A DNA stretch of 21,260 nucleotides from an uncultured Blautia sp. (lineage in GTDB: Bacteria > Bacillota > Clostridia > Lachnospirales > Lachnospiraceae), in contig CAKROE010000037.1 of the NCBI GenBank assembly GCA_934371915.1, positions 1-21,260 on the forward strand. The letters are read 5' to 3'. Below, piece by piece: positions 4,799 through 13,262 of this stretch (positions are counted from its first letter, which is position 1; every line of letters begins with the position of its first letter). The notes below the pieces were generated by a model. It worked only from the letters and a program-made list of their open reading frames with translations, made no database searches and was not told the DNA's origin. Position numbers and translations under genes: made by a program.

Positions 4799-6256
4799 TT
4801 ACTTTTTCTCTTTTGCTTTTTTATCCGCCAGTATCTCCTCTGCCATCTCCACTTCCGTCTTTTCATCTTTCGGAAGGATGATATTCAGAATGATCGCAAA
4901 CAGCGCTGCCGGCACGATACCAGAGCCACCGAAGATCAGGTTGATACTTTCCGGAAGCTGTGCAAGTACGGCTGAATTGGAGCCAAGTCCATAGCCAACA
5001 CCAAGTGCAACAGACACAATTGTCACATTTCTCGGAGACAGTGGCCATTTTGTGATAAGCTGAATACCACTGATTACGATTGATGAGAACATCATAACCG
5101 CTGCACCGCCCAGAACACTCTGCGGCATAATAGAAATCAGAGCAGCAAGCTTCGGAAACAGACCACATGCGATCAGGAAAATACCGCCGATTCCGATGGA
5201 ATAACGGTTCACAACCTTATTCATCGCAACCAGGCCAACATTCTGGCTGAAAGAAGTATTCGGAAGAACGCCAAGCAGTGCTGCAAAAGAAGATCCGAGA
5301 CCATCACACATAACACCACCGGAAAGCTCTTTGTCAGTAGCCTCACGTCCAAGACCACCTTCTGTAATACCGGAAATATCACCGACTGTTTCAACAGCGG
5401 TAACGACAAACATGATACAGATTGGAACAATAGCTTTTGCATCAAATACCCATTTGACCGGCATGATCTTCGGAATTGCAAACCAGGATGCGTCTGCTAC
5501 CTTACTCCAGTTGACTACCCATGACTTTGTTGCTTCAACAACGGCACCTGTTTCATCGGTATATGTAAAAGTAGTCGGAAGCACCATTGCCATGATTGAT
5601 ACAAGAATATACCCTACAATGATACCCAGCAAAATCGATGAAAAACTGGTGAATCCCTTTGTGCCGTGTTTCAGTGCTATAATTACAACCAGAACTACGG
5701 TACCTACAAAAAGATTTTCGAGGGAACCATAATCCGGCGCTGTACTTCCACCGCCGAAAGAACCGATTCCGACAGAAATCAGTGAAAGTCCGATAGACAG
5801 TACAACTGTACCAGTTACAACTGCAGGGAAAAATTTACGCAGTGGCTTTAAGAAACCTCCAAGTACGGTTTCAAACAGACCACCGATAAAGCTGGCTGCC
5901 AGAATTGCTCCATAACCGGCAACTCCGCTTCCCATCGTAACTGCCACGCTTCTGCAGACACCGATAAATCCGGAACTTGTTCCCATAACGATCGGAAGTT
6001 TACCACCAATCGGTCCGATCGTATAGACCTGAATCAATGTAACGATACCTGCTACCAGCATGGCATTCTGCAAAAGCGCTACCTGCAGGGCACTTCCTGA
6101 TTCGATACCACAGACTCCTGTGATGATCAGAAGCGGTGTCAGGTTGCCGACAAACATTGCAAGAACATGCTGTAAGCCAAGCGGAATCGCAAGTTTCAGC
6201 GGTGGCTTGCCGTCAAGGTCATACGGTGTTGCAGTGTTTTTTTCTTTTGTTTCCAT
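4799..6256 (-). CDS. NCS2 nucleobase permease, xanthine/urate type
   Basis: Membrane importer of the nucleobase:cation symporter-2 (uracil-xanthine permease) family; 485 residues, about 14 membrane segments. The TM1 motif GLQHVLAMF puts the family His at residue 30. TM8 has AVETVGDISG with Glu289, followed by CDGLGSS (Asp318) and the signature SQNVGLVAMNKVVNRY (Gln338, Asn339). The E-x-VGD form and QN pair resemble XanQ/PbuX xanthine carriers more than UraA uracil carriers, so xanthine is the likelier substrate. AAGGAG stands 7 bases before the ATG. It has a consensus promoter and an attenuator-like leader. The tail is highly charged (EEILADKKAKEKK). Confidence 0.88.
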   Translation of the reverse strand: METKEKNTATPYDLDGKPPLKLAIPLGLQHVLAMFVGNLTPLLIITGVCGIESGSALQVALLQNAMLVAGIVTLIQVYTIGPIGGKLPIVMGTSSGFIGVCRSVAVTMGSGVAGYGAILAASFIGGLFETVLGGFLKPLRKFFPAVVTGTVVLSIGLSLISVGIGSFGGGSTAPDYGSLENLFVGTVVLVVIIALKHGTKGFTSFSSILLGIIVGYILVSIMAMVLPTTFTYTDETGAVVEATKSWVVNWSKVADASWFAIPKIMPVKWVFDAKAIVPICIMFVVTAVETVGDISGITEGGLGREATDKELSGGVMCDGLGSSFAALLGVLPNTSFSQNVGLVAMNKVVNRYSIGIGGIFLIACGLFPKLAALISIMPQSVLGGAAVMMFSSIVISGIQLITKWPLSPRNVTIVSVALGVGYGLGSNSAVLAQLPESINLIFGGSGIVPAALFAIILNIILPKDEKTEVEMAEEILADKKAKEKK

Positions 6257-6292
6257 TTAGTTTCTCCTTTTCTCCTCTCTCATTCGAGCCCA

Positions 6293-6352
6293 CTAAAACA
6301 AAAAAGGAAACAGCAGCCATCTTCCTCTTTGAAGTTCTCTGTCGTTTCCTTT
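6293..6352 (-). terminator. Leader terminator (attenuator) of the permease
   Basis: AAAGGAAAC (6344-6352) can pair with GTTTCCTTT (6303-6311), followed by TTTG and TTTT, well before the permease start. The stem's first strand overlaps TTGAA (6350-6354 region), which can instead pair with TTCAA about 17 bases on, so two exclusive folds are possible. That is the layout of a transcription attenuator. Confidence 0.6.
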
Positions 6353-6402
6353 CAAGGTGCGGTTTCTCATGTTAACGCACTAAATATTGTCTCGATTATT
6401 TA
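6353..6402 (-). promoter_or_regulatory. Permease 5' leader of unknown class
   Basis: After the promoter the leader makes a hairpin GTGCG / CGCAC (6376-6380 with 6357-6361), then enters the attenuator. I checked for purine, preQ1, PyrR and T-box hallmarks and saw none. A 25-codon open frame (ATG at 6370, stop at 6293-6295; MRNRTLKGNDRELQRGRWLL...) spans the attenuator but lacks a ribosome site. The ligand or sensing mechanism is unknown. Confidence 0.4.
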
Positions 6403-6430
6403 ATTATACCAGATTATTTTTATCTGTCAA
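6403..6430 (-). promoter_or_regulatory. Consensus promoter of the permease
   Basis: Minus strand TTGACA (6425-6430), 16-base spacer ending in TGG, TATAAT (6403-6408): both hexamers perfect. It begins 10 bases after the CDF stop codon, so the permease is independently transcribed with a leader of about 140 bases. Confidence 0.9.
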
Positions 6431-6439
6431 TTTCTTTAC

Positions 6440-7609
6440 TCAATAATATTCATGATCGATCTGTATCACCGCGAAATACTTACTTCCCGGCAGTTCGTGT
6501 ATCCGCTCCTTCAGCCAGTTCACGATCTCGTTGTCTGTATAAGAAGTTTTTCTCGGAACCTCCACATCAAAGATCAGATTTGTTCTGGTCGGACCTTTTA
6601 CCATGCGGAAGTCATGCATACTGAAGGATTCATCCAGAAAATGTACCATCTCTTCTACTTTTGCCTTCATCGCAAGGACTTCCTCATCATCTGTTACGAT
6701 CGGATCCATATGGATCGTCGCGGAACAATGCAGTTTTTCCTGCAGTTCATGTTCAATATGATCGATCTGTTCGTGGATATCCTGAATATTTCCGTTCACA
6801 TCCACTTCTGCATGAAGCGAGATCATCACACGTCCCGGACCGTAATCATGAACGATCAGATCATGTACACCATGAACCATCGAATGTCCCAGAACGATTT
6901 CACGAATTTCATCGATAAATTCCTGCTTCGGCGGCTGTCCGATAAGAAGGTCAATGGTTTCTTTCAGTGTAGAGCCGCCTGTATAAAGAATAAAGCAGCC
7001 AACCAGGATTCCGAACCAGCCATCAAGAAGCAGCCCTGTATATTTGCTGATCAGTGTGGCGATCAGGACAAGTGTCGTTGCCACCGTATCACTCAAACTG
7101 TCAACAGATGTTGCCTTCATTGCTGCACTATCCAGTTTTTTACTCAGTGAATGATTATAAAAAAACATATATACTTTCACAAGAATAGATGCGATCAGAA
7201 TCACACATACCAGTGCACTGCTCTCAATCGGTTCCGGGGAACGCAGTTTACCAAGTGAGGACCAGATGAGTTCGAATCCCATGACCAGTATTGCTACAGA
7301 TACAAGCAATCCGGAAATATATTCCATCCTGCCATGACCGAACGGATGCTCCGGATCAGGATCCTGTCCGGAAAGCCGAAAACCGATCAACGTAATGATC
7401 GAAGAACCCGCATCCGACAGGTTGTTAAATGCATCTGCCGTAATAGCGATAGAACCACTTATTGTTCCCGCGATCCATTTGCCGAGAAAAAGCAGAATGT
7501 TCAGTCCGATTCCGACTGCACCACTTAAAACACCATATGCCTGCCGGACTTCCGGCGAATTATAATTGCGGCGATCCTTAATAAAAAGGGATGCCAAAAA
7601 TGTAATCAT
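6440..7609 (-). CDS. Cation diffusion facilitator, MntE-like (probable Mn2+ exporter)
   Basis: Six-helix metal/proton antiporter of the CDF family that exports divalent metal from the cytoplasm. It has 389 residues, close to pneumococcal MntE and longer than the roughly 300 of YiiP. The C-terminal metal-binding-like domain (about 220-310) is followed by an extra alpha/beta module to the end. Metal site A reads Asn62-x3-Asp66 in TM2 (FNNLSD) and Asp170-x3-Asp174 in TM5 (VDSLSD). This N-D-D-D set is reported for Mn2+ CDFs, where zinc carriers have D-D-H-D. The family loop DPEHPFGHGRMEYISGL is at 84-101. A GGGGG ribosome site precedes the ATG. Mn2+ as substrate is inference, supported by the Mn2+ riboswitch nearby. 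Confidence 0.88.
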   Translation of the reverse strand: MITFLASLFIKDRRNYNSPEVRQAYGVLSGAVGIGLNILLFLGKWIAGTISGSIAITADAFNNLSDAGSSIITLIGFRLSGQDPDPEHPFGHGRMEYISGLLVSVAILVMGFELIWSSLGKLRSPEPIESSALVCVILIASILVKVYMFFYNHSLSKKLDSAAMKATSVDSLSDTVATTLVLIATLISKYTGLLLDGWFGILVGCFILYTGGSTLKETIDLLIGQPPKQEFIDEIREIVLGHSMVHGVHDLIVHDYGPGRVMISLHAEVDVNGNIQDIHEQIDHIEHELQEKLHCSATIHMDPIVTDDEEVLAMKAKVEEMVHFLDESFSMHDFRMVKGPTRTNLIFDVEVPRKTSYTDNEIVNWLKERIHELPGSKYFAVIQIDHEYY

Positions 7610-7637
7610 ATAGATTCCCCCTGTCTGTATTCCCTCG

Positions 7638-7666
7638 ATCTTACCACATTTCTGTGAATAAATCCA
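7638..7666 (-). promoter_or_regulatory. Candidate promoter of the CDF gene
   Basis: Minus strand: extended -10 TGGTAAGAT (hexamer 7638-7643), 17-base spacer, weak -35 TGGATT (7661-7666). An inverted repeat, CCAGAT (7664-7669) with ATCTGG (7682-7687), touches the -35 and could be an operator. Confidence 0.4.
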
Positions 7667-7754
7667 GATTTCCCGGAATCCATCTGGAAAAAGATTTCAG
7701 AAAATGATATAGTTTTGTTAATAATGTTTACATATTACGAGGAGACTTATTTCT

Positions 7755-8522
7755 ATGAAAAATCTCAAAAATATTGCAATGCTGATAGATGCTGATAATA
7801 CACAGCTTTCCAAACTGGAATCTGTTATACAGGAAATCTCAACAAATGGCCGTATCGTCGTCAAACGTGCTTACGGTAACTGGCGCAAAGGGTCCCTGAA
7901 AAACTGGGAAAATGAATTAAAACGTCTTGCAATCAAAGCGGAACAGCAGTTTGACTATGTTGCCGGCAAAAATGCGACAGACATGGCACTCGTTATTGAT
8001 ACACTTGATCTTCTCCACAGCGGCATTTATGATGCCTTTGTCATTGTCGCAAGTGACAGTGACTACACGCCTCTCGCGATCAAACTTCGTGAATCCGGAG
8101 TCTTCGTTATGGGAGTCGGTGAAAAAAAGACACCGGAGCCTTTCCGCAATGCCTGTGACGAATTTGTCTATCTTGAAAACTTAAGCAAAGATACGGATTC
8201 GCAGACTGCCGTCGTTCAGAAACAGTCGGAAACCACTAAGCGAAACGCACAGGAAAGTGCTGAAGAACGCCGCAAAGCAAAAGAACTCAGAGAGATCCAC
8301 AAGCTTCTTCGTATCGCCTGGGACAAATACCAGGATGATGACGGTTATGTCAATGTAAGTTCCGCCGGTCAGTATATCAAACGTGCCAGACCGGATTTCG
8401 ATGCCCGTACCTACGGTTATGTCAAACTTCCGGAACTGATCGAAGCTTTCCCTAAAAGATATGCAATGAAGCGCTACCCCGGCAAAGGCACGGTAACGAT
8501 CATTGCATATAAGTGTCTCTGA
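7755..8522 (+). CDS. NYN-domain RNase with C-terminal OST-HTH (LOTUS) domain
   Basis: A 255-residue soluble protein. Residues 5-142 form a NYN (PIN-like, LabA/DUF88) nuclease domain. Acidic metal-site residues are Asp12 and Asp14 (AMLIDADNTQ), Asp76 and Asp82 (NATDMALVID), and Asp101 and Asp103 (VIVASDSDYTPLA). A charged linker (about 150-180, SAEERRKAKELREIHKLL) joins it to an OST-HTH/LOTUS-type RNA-binding domain at 180-255 (YVNVSSAGQYIKRARPDFDA, YGYVKLPELIEAF, near the end GTVTIIAYKCL). It probably cuts or processes RNA, but no target is known. An AGGAGA site precedes the ATG. It stands alone, divergent from the CDF and convergent with the ATPase. Confidence 0.88.
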   Translation: MKNLKNIAMLIDADNTQLSKLESVIQEISTNGRIVVKRAYGNWRKGSLKNWENELKRLAIKAEQQFDYVAGKNATDMALVIDTLDLLHSGIYDAFVIVASDSDYTPLAIKLRESGVFVMGVGEKKTPEPFRNACDEFVYLENLSKDTDSQTAVVQKQSETTKRNAQESAEERRKAKELREIHKLLRIAWDKYQDDDGYVNVSSAGQYIKRARPDFDARTYGYVKLPELIEAFPKRYAMKRYPGKGTVTIIAYKCL

Positions 8523-8552
8523 TTTCTTTCTCAGATATACAGTTTCTTTTCT

Positions 8553-11195
8553 TTATTTACGTCGAAACAGCCTCTTTACTGCTTTTACTACTTCATTCAG
8601 AATGATAACGGTAAAAGCAGTCAGGAGCATCTTGCCCCACATTCCCACAGAAAGAGGAACCGTCTCAAACACAGCCGCACCAAACTGAGTGATGATTCCC
8701 TGCAGGATCATTACCAGAAGGAATACACCAAGCATCAATTTGTTTTTCAGCAGATTCTTAAACATCGGTGTGTCGTCCAGTTCGCGGCAGTTAAATGCAT
8801 TGAAAAGCTGAAACAACACAAACAGTGTAAATAATACGGTTGCTTCTTCCTCCGGTGCTGCACCAAGGAAGTTTTTGAAATGCTGAAGCATAAAGATCAC
8901 AGAAATATAAATTCCGTTAAAGAAAATACGAAACAGCATTTTCTTTGAAATAATGTTTTCATTTCTTCTTGTTGGTTTGTGTTTCAGAAGATCCGGCCGG
9001 ATCGGTTCAAGTCCGAGTGTCAGCGCCGGCGGTCCGTCCATGATAATATTGATCCACAGAAGTTCCAGTGCAGTAAACGGTGCGCTGAATCCTGCAAGGA
9101 TTGAACAGATAACAACGACTACAGAAGAAACATTTACAGTAAGCTGGAACTGAATGAAACGTTTGAAGTTTTCATAAATTCCACGACCCCACTGCACGGC
9201 TTTGATGATCGTGGAGAAAGAATCATCCAGAAGCACCATATCACTGGCTTCTTTGGTGACATCTGTTCCTGCGATCCCCATCGCAATACCGACATCGGCA
9301 TGTTTGATCGCCGGTGCATCATTGATTCCGTCTCCGGTAACTGCAACGACATTGCCCTGCTCTTTCAGAAGCTTCACTACACGCATCTTGACAAGCGGTG
9401 TACTTCTTGCGATAACCTGAATCTTTTTGAGTGCTTCTTTGAGCTCTTCATCTGTCATCTTCTCGATGTCAGAAGCTTCTACTGCAATGTGATTTTCATC
9501 AAGCATGTGAAGTTCATTTGCAATAGCCCTTGCAGTACGGATGTTGTCTCCGGTGAGCATTTTGACTTCAATTCCTGCACTCTGGCAGTTACGGATGGAT
9601 TCATAAACATCCGGGCTCAGCGGGTCTGAGATTACAGCAAATCCATCGTAGACCAGTTCCTGCTCTACCTCTTCCTGCGACTCTCCATGATATCCTTCCA
9701 GCTCTTTGTGTGCGAATGCAAGCAGACGACCCGCTTTGCTCTGGAATTCTTCCATCAGGCGGAAATTCTTTTCTTTTTCTTCATCAGAAATCCCACTGCA
9801 TAGTGAAAGGATTTTCTCCGGATTTCCTTTTACATAGAGAATTTCTTTGTCGTTTTCACGGACGATGGTGCTCATGTCTTTATTCTGTGAGGAGAACGGG
9901 AACACACGTGTCACATCGGCTTCATGACGAAGTTTCTGATAATCCACACCTGCTTTTGCAGCTGCTGCAAGCAGGGAACATTCTGTAGGATTTCCGATAA
10001 AGGACCAGTTTCCGTCCTCCATGGAAATGTTGGCATTGCTGTTGATACAATAGTTTTTGAGAAGGATTTCGGCTTTCAGCGCTTCCGGCTCGATGAGTTC
10101 TCCGCCTGTATAAATTTTCTGAACAGTCATCTTGTTTTCGGTAAGTGTACCGGTCTTATCGGAGCAAATGATATTGACGCATCCAATCGTCTCACAGGCG
10201 ATCATCTTCTTCACCAGTGCGTTTTCTCCGGACATTTTGATAATATTCAATGCCAGTGAAACAGCTACGATCGTCGGAAGTCCTTCCGGAACAGCCGCAA
10301 CGATCAGGACGATACTTGTAATAAACGCATCTGATACCGTATCCAGATTTAACTGTCCGTTCATCACAAACTGGATCACTTCGATGGCAAAAACGATGGC
10401 TGCTGCCGAAGTACCGAGTACCGTAATCTGTTTCCCGAGTTTGTCCAACTTTTCCTGAAGCGGAGTCGTTGTTTTTTCAATTGAGGAAAGTTCCTGTGCG
10501 ATCTGACCAAACTCAGTATTATTACCGACACCTGTCACCAGCATCTGACCGTTTCCTGCAGATACGAAACAGCCGGAATACAGCATGTTTGCACGCTCGG
10601 CAACCGGTGTCGTCTCCTGACAGACAGCCTCGGAGTCTTTGTTTACCGGAAGACTTTCTCCGGTAAGGGCAGATTCGTCAACCTTCAGTTCATTACTTTC
10701 CAGAAGTCGTCCGTCCGCGACGATCTTGTCACCGGTCTCGACCATGACAATGTCACCAACTACGATTTCTTTCTGGGTGACCAGCTGTGGTTCCCCGTTA
10801 CGGATGACCTTGATCAGTGTGTCCTCGTTGATTTTATTTAATGCTTCAAATGCTTTGGCGCTCTTTCCTTCTGTGATGATCGTGATCACAACTGAAAGTG
10901 CGATGGCTGCAAAGATTCCGACACACTCAAGGAAGTTGTATTCTCCACCTGTGAAATAGCGGGTGATGTTGACTACCAGTGTGATGATTGCAGCGAAGAT
11001 CAGCATGACCAGCATTGGCTCGGTGGATGCATCCCAGATTCTTTTTGCCAGAGATTCATGGCTCTGACGCACAAAAGAGTTGGTGCCATAGGTGCTGCGG
11101 GATTTTTCTACCTGCTCCGGTGTCAGACCTTTTTCACTGTCTGTTCCGGTCTTTGCAAGAAGTTCTTCCCGAGACATCATAAATGCATCTTTCAT
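8553..11195 (-). CDS. P2-type cation ATPase under Mn2+ riboswitch
   Basis: ATP-driven cation exporter in the cell membrane, 880 residues. It has the actuator motif TGES (178-181), PEGLP in M4 (303-307), and the phosphorylated Asp346 in CSDKTGTLT. It also has KGNPE (456-460) and the hinge TGDGINDAP (620-628). M5 reads FQLTVNVSS (Asn688) and M6 reads LLWINIIMDGPP (Asn716, Asp720). M5 lacks the SERCA Glu that makes a second Ca2+ site, as in single-site P2B-like pumps. By family alone it would be called a Ca2+ ATPase. The yybP-ykoY riboswitch upstream argues for Mn2+ export, as for YoaB of Lactococcus. GGAGGAG precedes the ATG. Confidence 0.93.
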   Translation of the reverse strand: MKDAFMMSREELLAKTGTDSEKGLTPEQVEKSRSTYGTNSFVRQSHESLAKRIWDASTEPMLVMLIFAAIITLVVNITRYFTGGEYNFLECVGIFAAIALSVVITIITEGKSAKAFEALNKINEDTLIKVIRNGEPQLVTQKEIVVGDIVMVETGDKIVADGRLLESNELKVDESALTGESLPVNKDSEAVCQETTPVAERANMLYSGCFVSAGNGQMLVTGVGNNTEFGQIAQELSSIEKTTTPLQEKLDKLGKQITVLGTSAAAIVFAIEVIQFVMNGQLNLDTVSDAFITSIVLIVAAVPEGLPTIVAVSLALNIIKMSGENALVKKMIACETIGCVNIICSDKTGTLTENKMTVQKIYTGGELIEPEALKAEILLKNYCINSNANISMEDGNWSFIGNPTECSLLAAAAKAGVDYQKLRHEADVTRVFPFSSQNKDMSTIVRENDKEILYVKGNPEKILSLCSGISDEEKEKNFRLMEEFQSKAGRLLAFAHKELEGYHGESQEEVEQELVYDGFAVISDPLSPDVYESIRNCQSAGIEVKMLTGDNIRTARAIANELHMLDENHIAVEASDIEKMTDEELKEALKKIQVIARSTPLVKMRVVKLLKEQGNVVAVTGDGINDAPAIKHADVGIAMGIAGTDVTKEASDMVLLDDSFSTIIKAVQWGRGIYENFKRFIQFQLTVNVSSVVVVICSILAGFSAPFTALELLWINIIMDGPPALTLGLEPIRPDLLKHKPTRRNENIISKKMLFRIFFNGIYISVIFMLQHFKNFLGAAPEEEATVLFTLFVLFQLFNAFNCRELDDTPMFKNLLKNKLMLGVFLLVMILQGIITQFGAAVFETVPLSVGMWGKMLLTAFTVIILNEVVKAVKRLFRRK

Positions 11196-11256
11196 AATTC
11201 TCCTCCTGTTTTTATTCGAGAGATCAGATGGCTTTCTTTATTCCGGAAGAATAACA

Positions 11257-11329
11257 TAAAAAACGAGACTCCATGTACAGCAAATAAAATGCTACTGTTT
11301 ACAGTAACTTTGCCATACATGAGTCTCGT
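11257..11329 (-). terminator. Terminator of the riboswitch expression platform
   Basis: On the minus strand ACGAGACTCATGTA (11316-11329) pairs with TACATGGAGTCTCGT (11263-11277, one bulged base), followed by six T. Its first strand includes CTCATGTA (11316-11323), which also forms the 3' side of aptamer stem P1. Ligand binding should therefore prevent termination and turn the ATPase on. Confidence 0.88.
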
Positions 11330-11401
11330 TATTTAAGACAAGCCAGACCGCACGGTCAGGATGTTGACTTGCCACGCTATGCGCCACTACTCCCTCATAT
11401 A
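11316..11401 (-). promoter_or_regulatory. yybP-ykoY manganese riboswitch aptamer
   Basis: P1 is TATATGAG (11394-11401) with CTCATGTA (11316-11323). Directly after the 5' strand comes GGAGTAG, the hallmark of the class. Then follow GTCAACATC, the hairpin GACC-GTGC-GGTC, and TGGCTTGTC, in the order seen in the Lactococcus Mn2+ aptamer. The class senses Mn2+ and commonly controls Mn2+ exporters. Confidence 0.85.
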
Positions 11402-11424
11402 GTATATATGATTGATTCCTGTTG

Positions 11425-11454
11425 ATTTAATCATACATACGCGTGGTTAGTCAA
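11425..11454 (-). promoter_or_regulatory. Promoter of the riboswitch-ATPase unit
   Basis: Minus strand TTGACT (11449-11454), 18-base spacer ending in TGA, TTAAAT (11425-11430). It lies between the hcp stop codon and the aptamer and gives a start of transcription near 11418. Confidence 0.55.
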
Positions 11455-11513
11455 GCAAAACTTCATCAAAATTAACATTTTTCAATTCGTTGCTGCCTGT
11501 CATTCTCTCTTTT

Positions 11514-13157
11514 TTATCCGATCAGGTTCGCAAGATCCTCTTCTACTGTCCCGATTCCGCTGATTCCAAAATTGTCCACCAGGATCTTTGCCACATTCGG
11601 AGAAAGAAACGCCGGCAGTGTCGGTCCGAGATGGATGTTTTTGACACCGAGTGAAAGAAGTGCCAGAAGAACAATAACCGCTTTCTGTTCATACCATGCG
11701 ATATTGTAGACGATCGGAAGCTCATTGATATCATTCAGTTCAAAAATTTCTTTCAGTTTCAGTGCAATAACAGCAAGTGAATAAGAATCGTTACACTGTC
11801 CTGCATCCAGGACACGCGGAATGCCGCCGATATCTCCGAGATTCAGCTTATTGTATTTATATTTTGCACATCCCGCAGTAAGAATCACCGTATCGTTCGG
11901 CAGTCCTTTTGCAAAATCGGTATAATAATTTCTGGACTTTGCACGACCATCACAGCCTGCCATTACGACAAATTTTCGGATTGCTCCGGATTTTACCGCT
12001 TCTACGATCTTGTCAGCCAGTGCGAATACCTGTGCGTGTGCAAAACCACCGACGATTTCACCGTGTTCGATTTCTTCCGGTGCCTGACACTGCTTCGCCT
12101 GTTTGATGATTGCCGAAAAATCTTTTTCTTCTCCGACACCTCCCGGAATATGTGTGCATCCCGGATAAGAAGCCGCACCTGTCGTGTACATACGGTCTTT
12201 GTAGCTGTCCTTCGGTGGAACGATGCAGTTCGTTGTCATCAGGATCGGTCCGTGGAAACTCTCAAACTCCTCTTTCTGTTTCCACCATGCATTTCCATAG
12301 TTTCCGATAAAGTTCGGATATTTCTTGAATGCCGGATAATAATGTGCCGGAAGCATCTCTGAATGAGTGTAGACATCCACACCGGTTCCCTGTGTCTGCT
12401 CAAGAAGCATTTCCAGATCATGCAGGTCATGTCCGGAAACAAGGATACCCGGATTTTTGCCGACTCCGATGTTCACCTTTGTGATCTCAGGATTTCCGTA
12501 GGCTGCTGTATTTGCCCGGTCGAGAAGCTCCATCACACGCACACCGAAATTTCCTGTCTCAAGTGTCAGTGAAGTAAGTTCTTCTGCAGAAAGGGAATCA
12601 TCCAGTGTTGCCGCAAGTGTTTTCTGGAGAAATGCATCGATCTCCTCATCCGTATGTGCAAGCGCTGCTGCGTGTTTTGCATACGCTGCCAGTCCTTTCA
12701 GTCCGTAGGTGATCAGTTCACGAAGGCTTCGGATATCTTCGTTTTCTGTAGAAAGAATGCCCACACGGGACGCTTTTTCTGCAAAAGTATCTTCTGCGCC
12801 GTTCCAGAATGCTGCTTCCGGAAGATCATCCCTGTTTTCAATTTTTTTCAGAAGTTCTTCTTTGATCTCCAGTGTTTCTTTGATTCGTATAATAATAGAC
12901 TCTTTGTCAAAATTGGCATTGGTGATCGTTGTAAACAGGTTTACGATAATCATGTGATTGACATTTTTATCAATCTTTTTTCCTTCACTTCGAAGCTGTG
13001 TCGTGACTGCTGAAAGACCTTTCGTCACATAGACAAGCAGATCCTGCATAGCTGCGACATCCGGTTTCTTTCCGCACACCCCTGACACCGTGCATCCACT
13101 GCATCCTGCTGTTTCCTGGCACTGAAAGCAAAACATCTTATTTTCTTTTTTATCCAT
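11514..13157 (-). CDS. hcp: Hybrid-cluster protein (hydroxylamine/NO reductase)
   Basis: Cytoplasmic Fe-S enzyme of nitrosative stress defence; it reduces hydroxylamine in vitro and NO to N2O in Escherichia coli. Its 547 residues fit class I (anaerobe type). The N-terminal cubane site is Cys10-x2-Cys13-x8-Cys22-x5-Cys28. All hybrid-cluster ligands match the Desulfovibrio enzyme at constant offset: His243, Glu267, Cys311, Cys402, Cys430, Cys455, Glu490 and Lys492. AGGAGG at 13165-13170 supports the ATG at 13157 ([13 protein letters not shown]) over the ATG seven codons later. No Hcr reductase gene follows. It is monocistronic by layout, although no terminator is visible after it. A palindromic operator lies upstream. 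Confidence 0.96.
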   Translation of the reverse strand: MDKKENKMFCFQCQETAGCSGCTVSGVCGKKPDVAAMQDLLVYVTKGLSAVTTQLRSEGKKIDKNVNHMIIVNLFTTITNANFDKESIIIRIKETLEIKEELLKKIENRDDLPEAAFWNGAEDTFAEKASRVGILSTENEDIRSLRELITYGLKGLAAYAKHAAALAHTDEEIDAFLQKTLAATLDDSLSAEELTSLTLETGNFGVRVMELLDRANTAAYGNPEITKVNIGVGKNPGILVSGHDLHDLEMLLEQTQGTGVDVYTHSEMLPAHYYPAFKKYPNFIGNYGNAWWKQKEEFESFHGPILMTTNCIVPPKDSYKDRMYTTGAASYPGCTHIPGGVGEEKDFSAIIKQAKQCQAPEEIEHGEIVGGFAHAQVFALADKIVEAVKSGAIRKFVVMAGCDGRAKSRNYYTDFAKGLPNDTVILTAGCAKYKYNKLNLGDIGGIPRVLDAGQCNDSYSLAVIALKLKEIFELNDINELPIVYNIAWYEQKAVIVLLALLSLGVKNIHLGPTLPAFLSPNVAKILVDNFGISGIGTVEEDLANLIG

Positions 13158-13203
13158 GGTTAAACCTCCTTATGGTTTCTCTGTATAGTTTCTTTGTAAA
13201 GCC

Positions 13204-13247
13204 AATATAATATACATTCCGCCATAAAGATGTGGTTATAACCACAT
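13204..13247 (-). promoter_or_regulatory. hcp promoter with CRP/FNR-type palindrome at -41.5
   Basis: ATGTGGTTATAACCACAT (13230-13247) is an 18-bp perfect palindrome. The -10 TATATT (13204-13209) predicts a start at A13197, which puts the palindrome centre at -41.5. That is the class II activator position of CRP/FNR proteins, and no normal -35 is present. The family of HcpR (a CRP/FNR regulator of hcp in anaerobes) is the natural candidate. Confidence 0.65.
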
Positions 13248-13262
13248 ACATAAATTTAATTC

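Noticed and set aside
6353..6402. Purine or preQ1 riboswitch before the permease
   Set aside because: The conserved core sequences of these classes are not visible in the leader.
8517..8536. Small hairpin TCTGA/TCAGA between the NYN gene and the ATPase gene
   Set aside because: Only five pairs and no proper T-run on either side; too weak to call a terminator.
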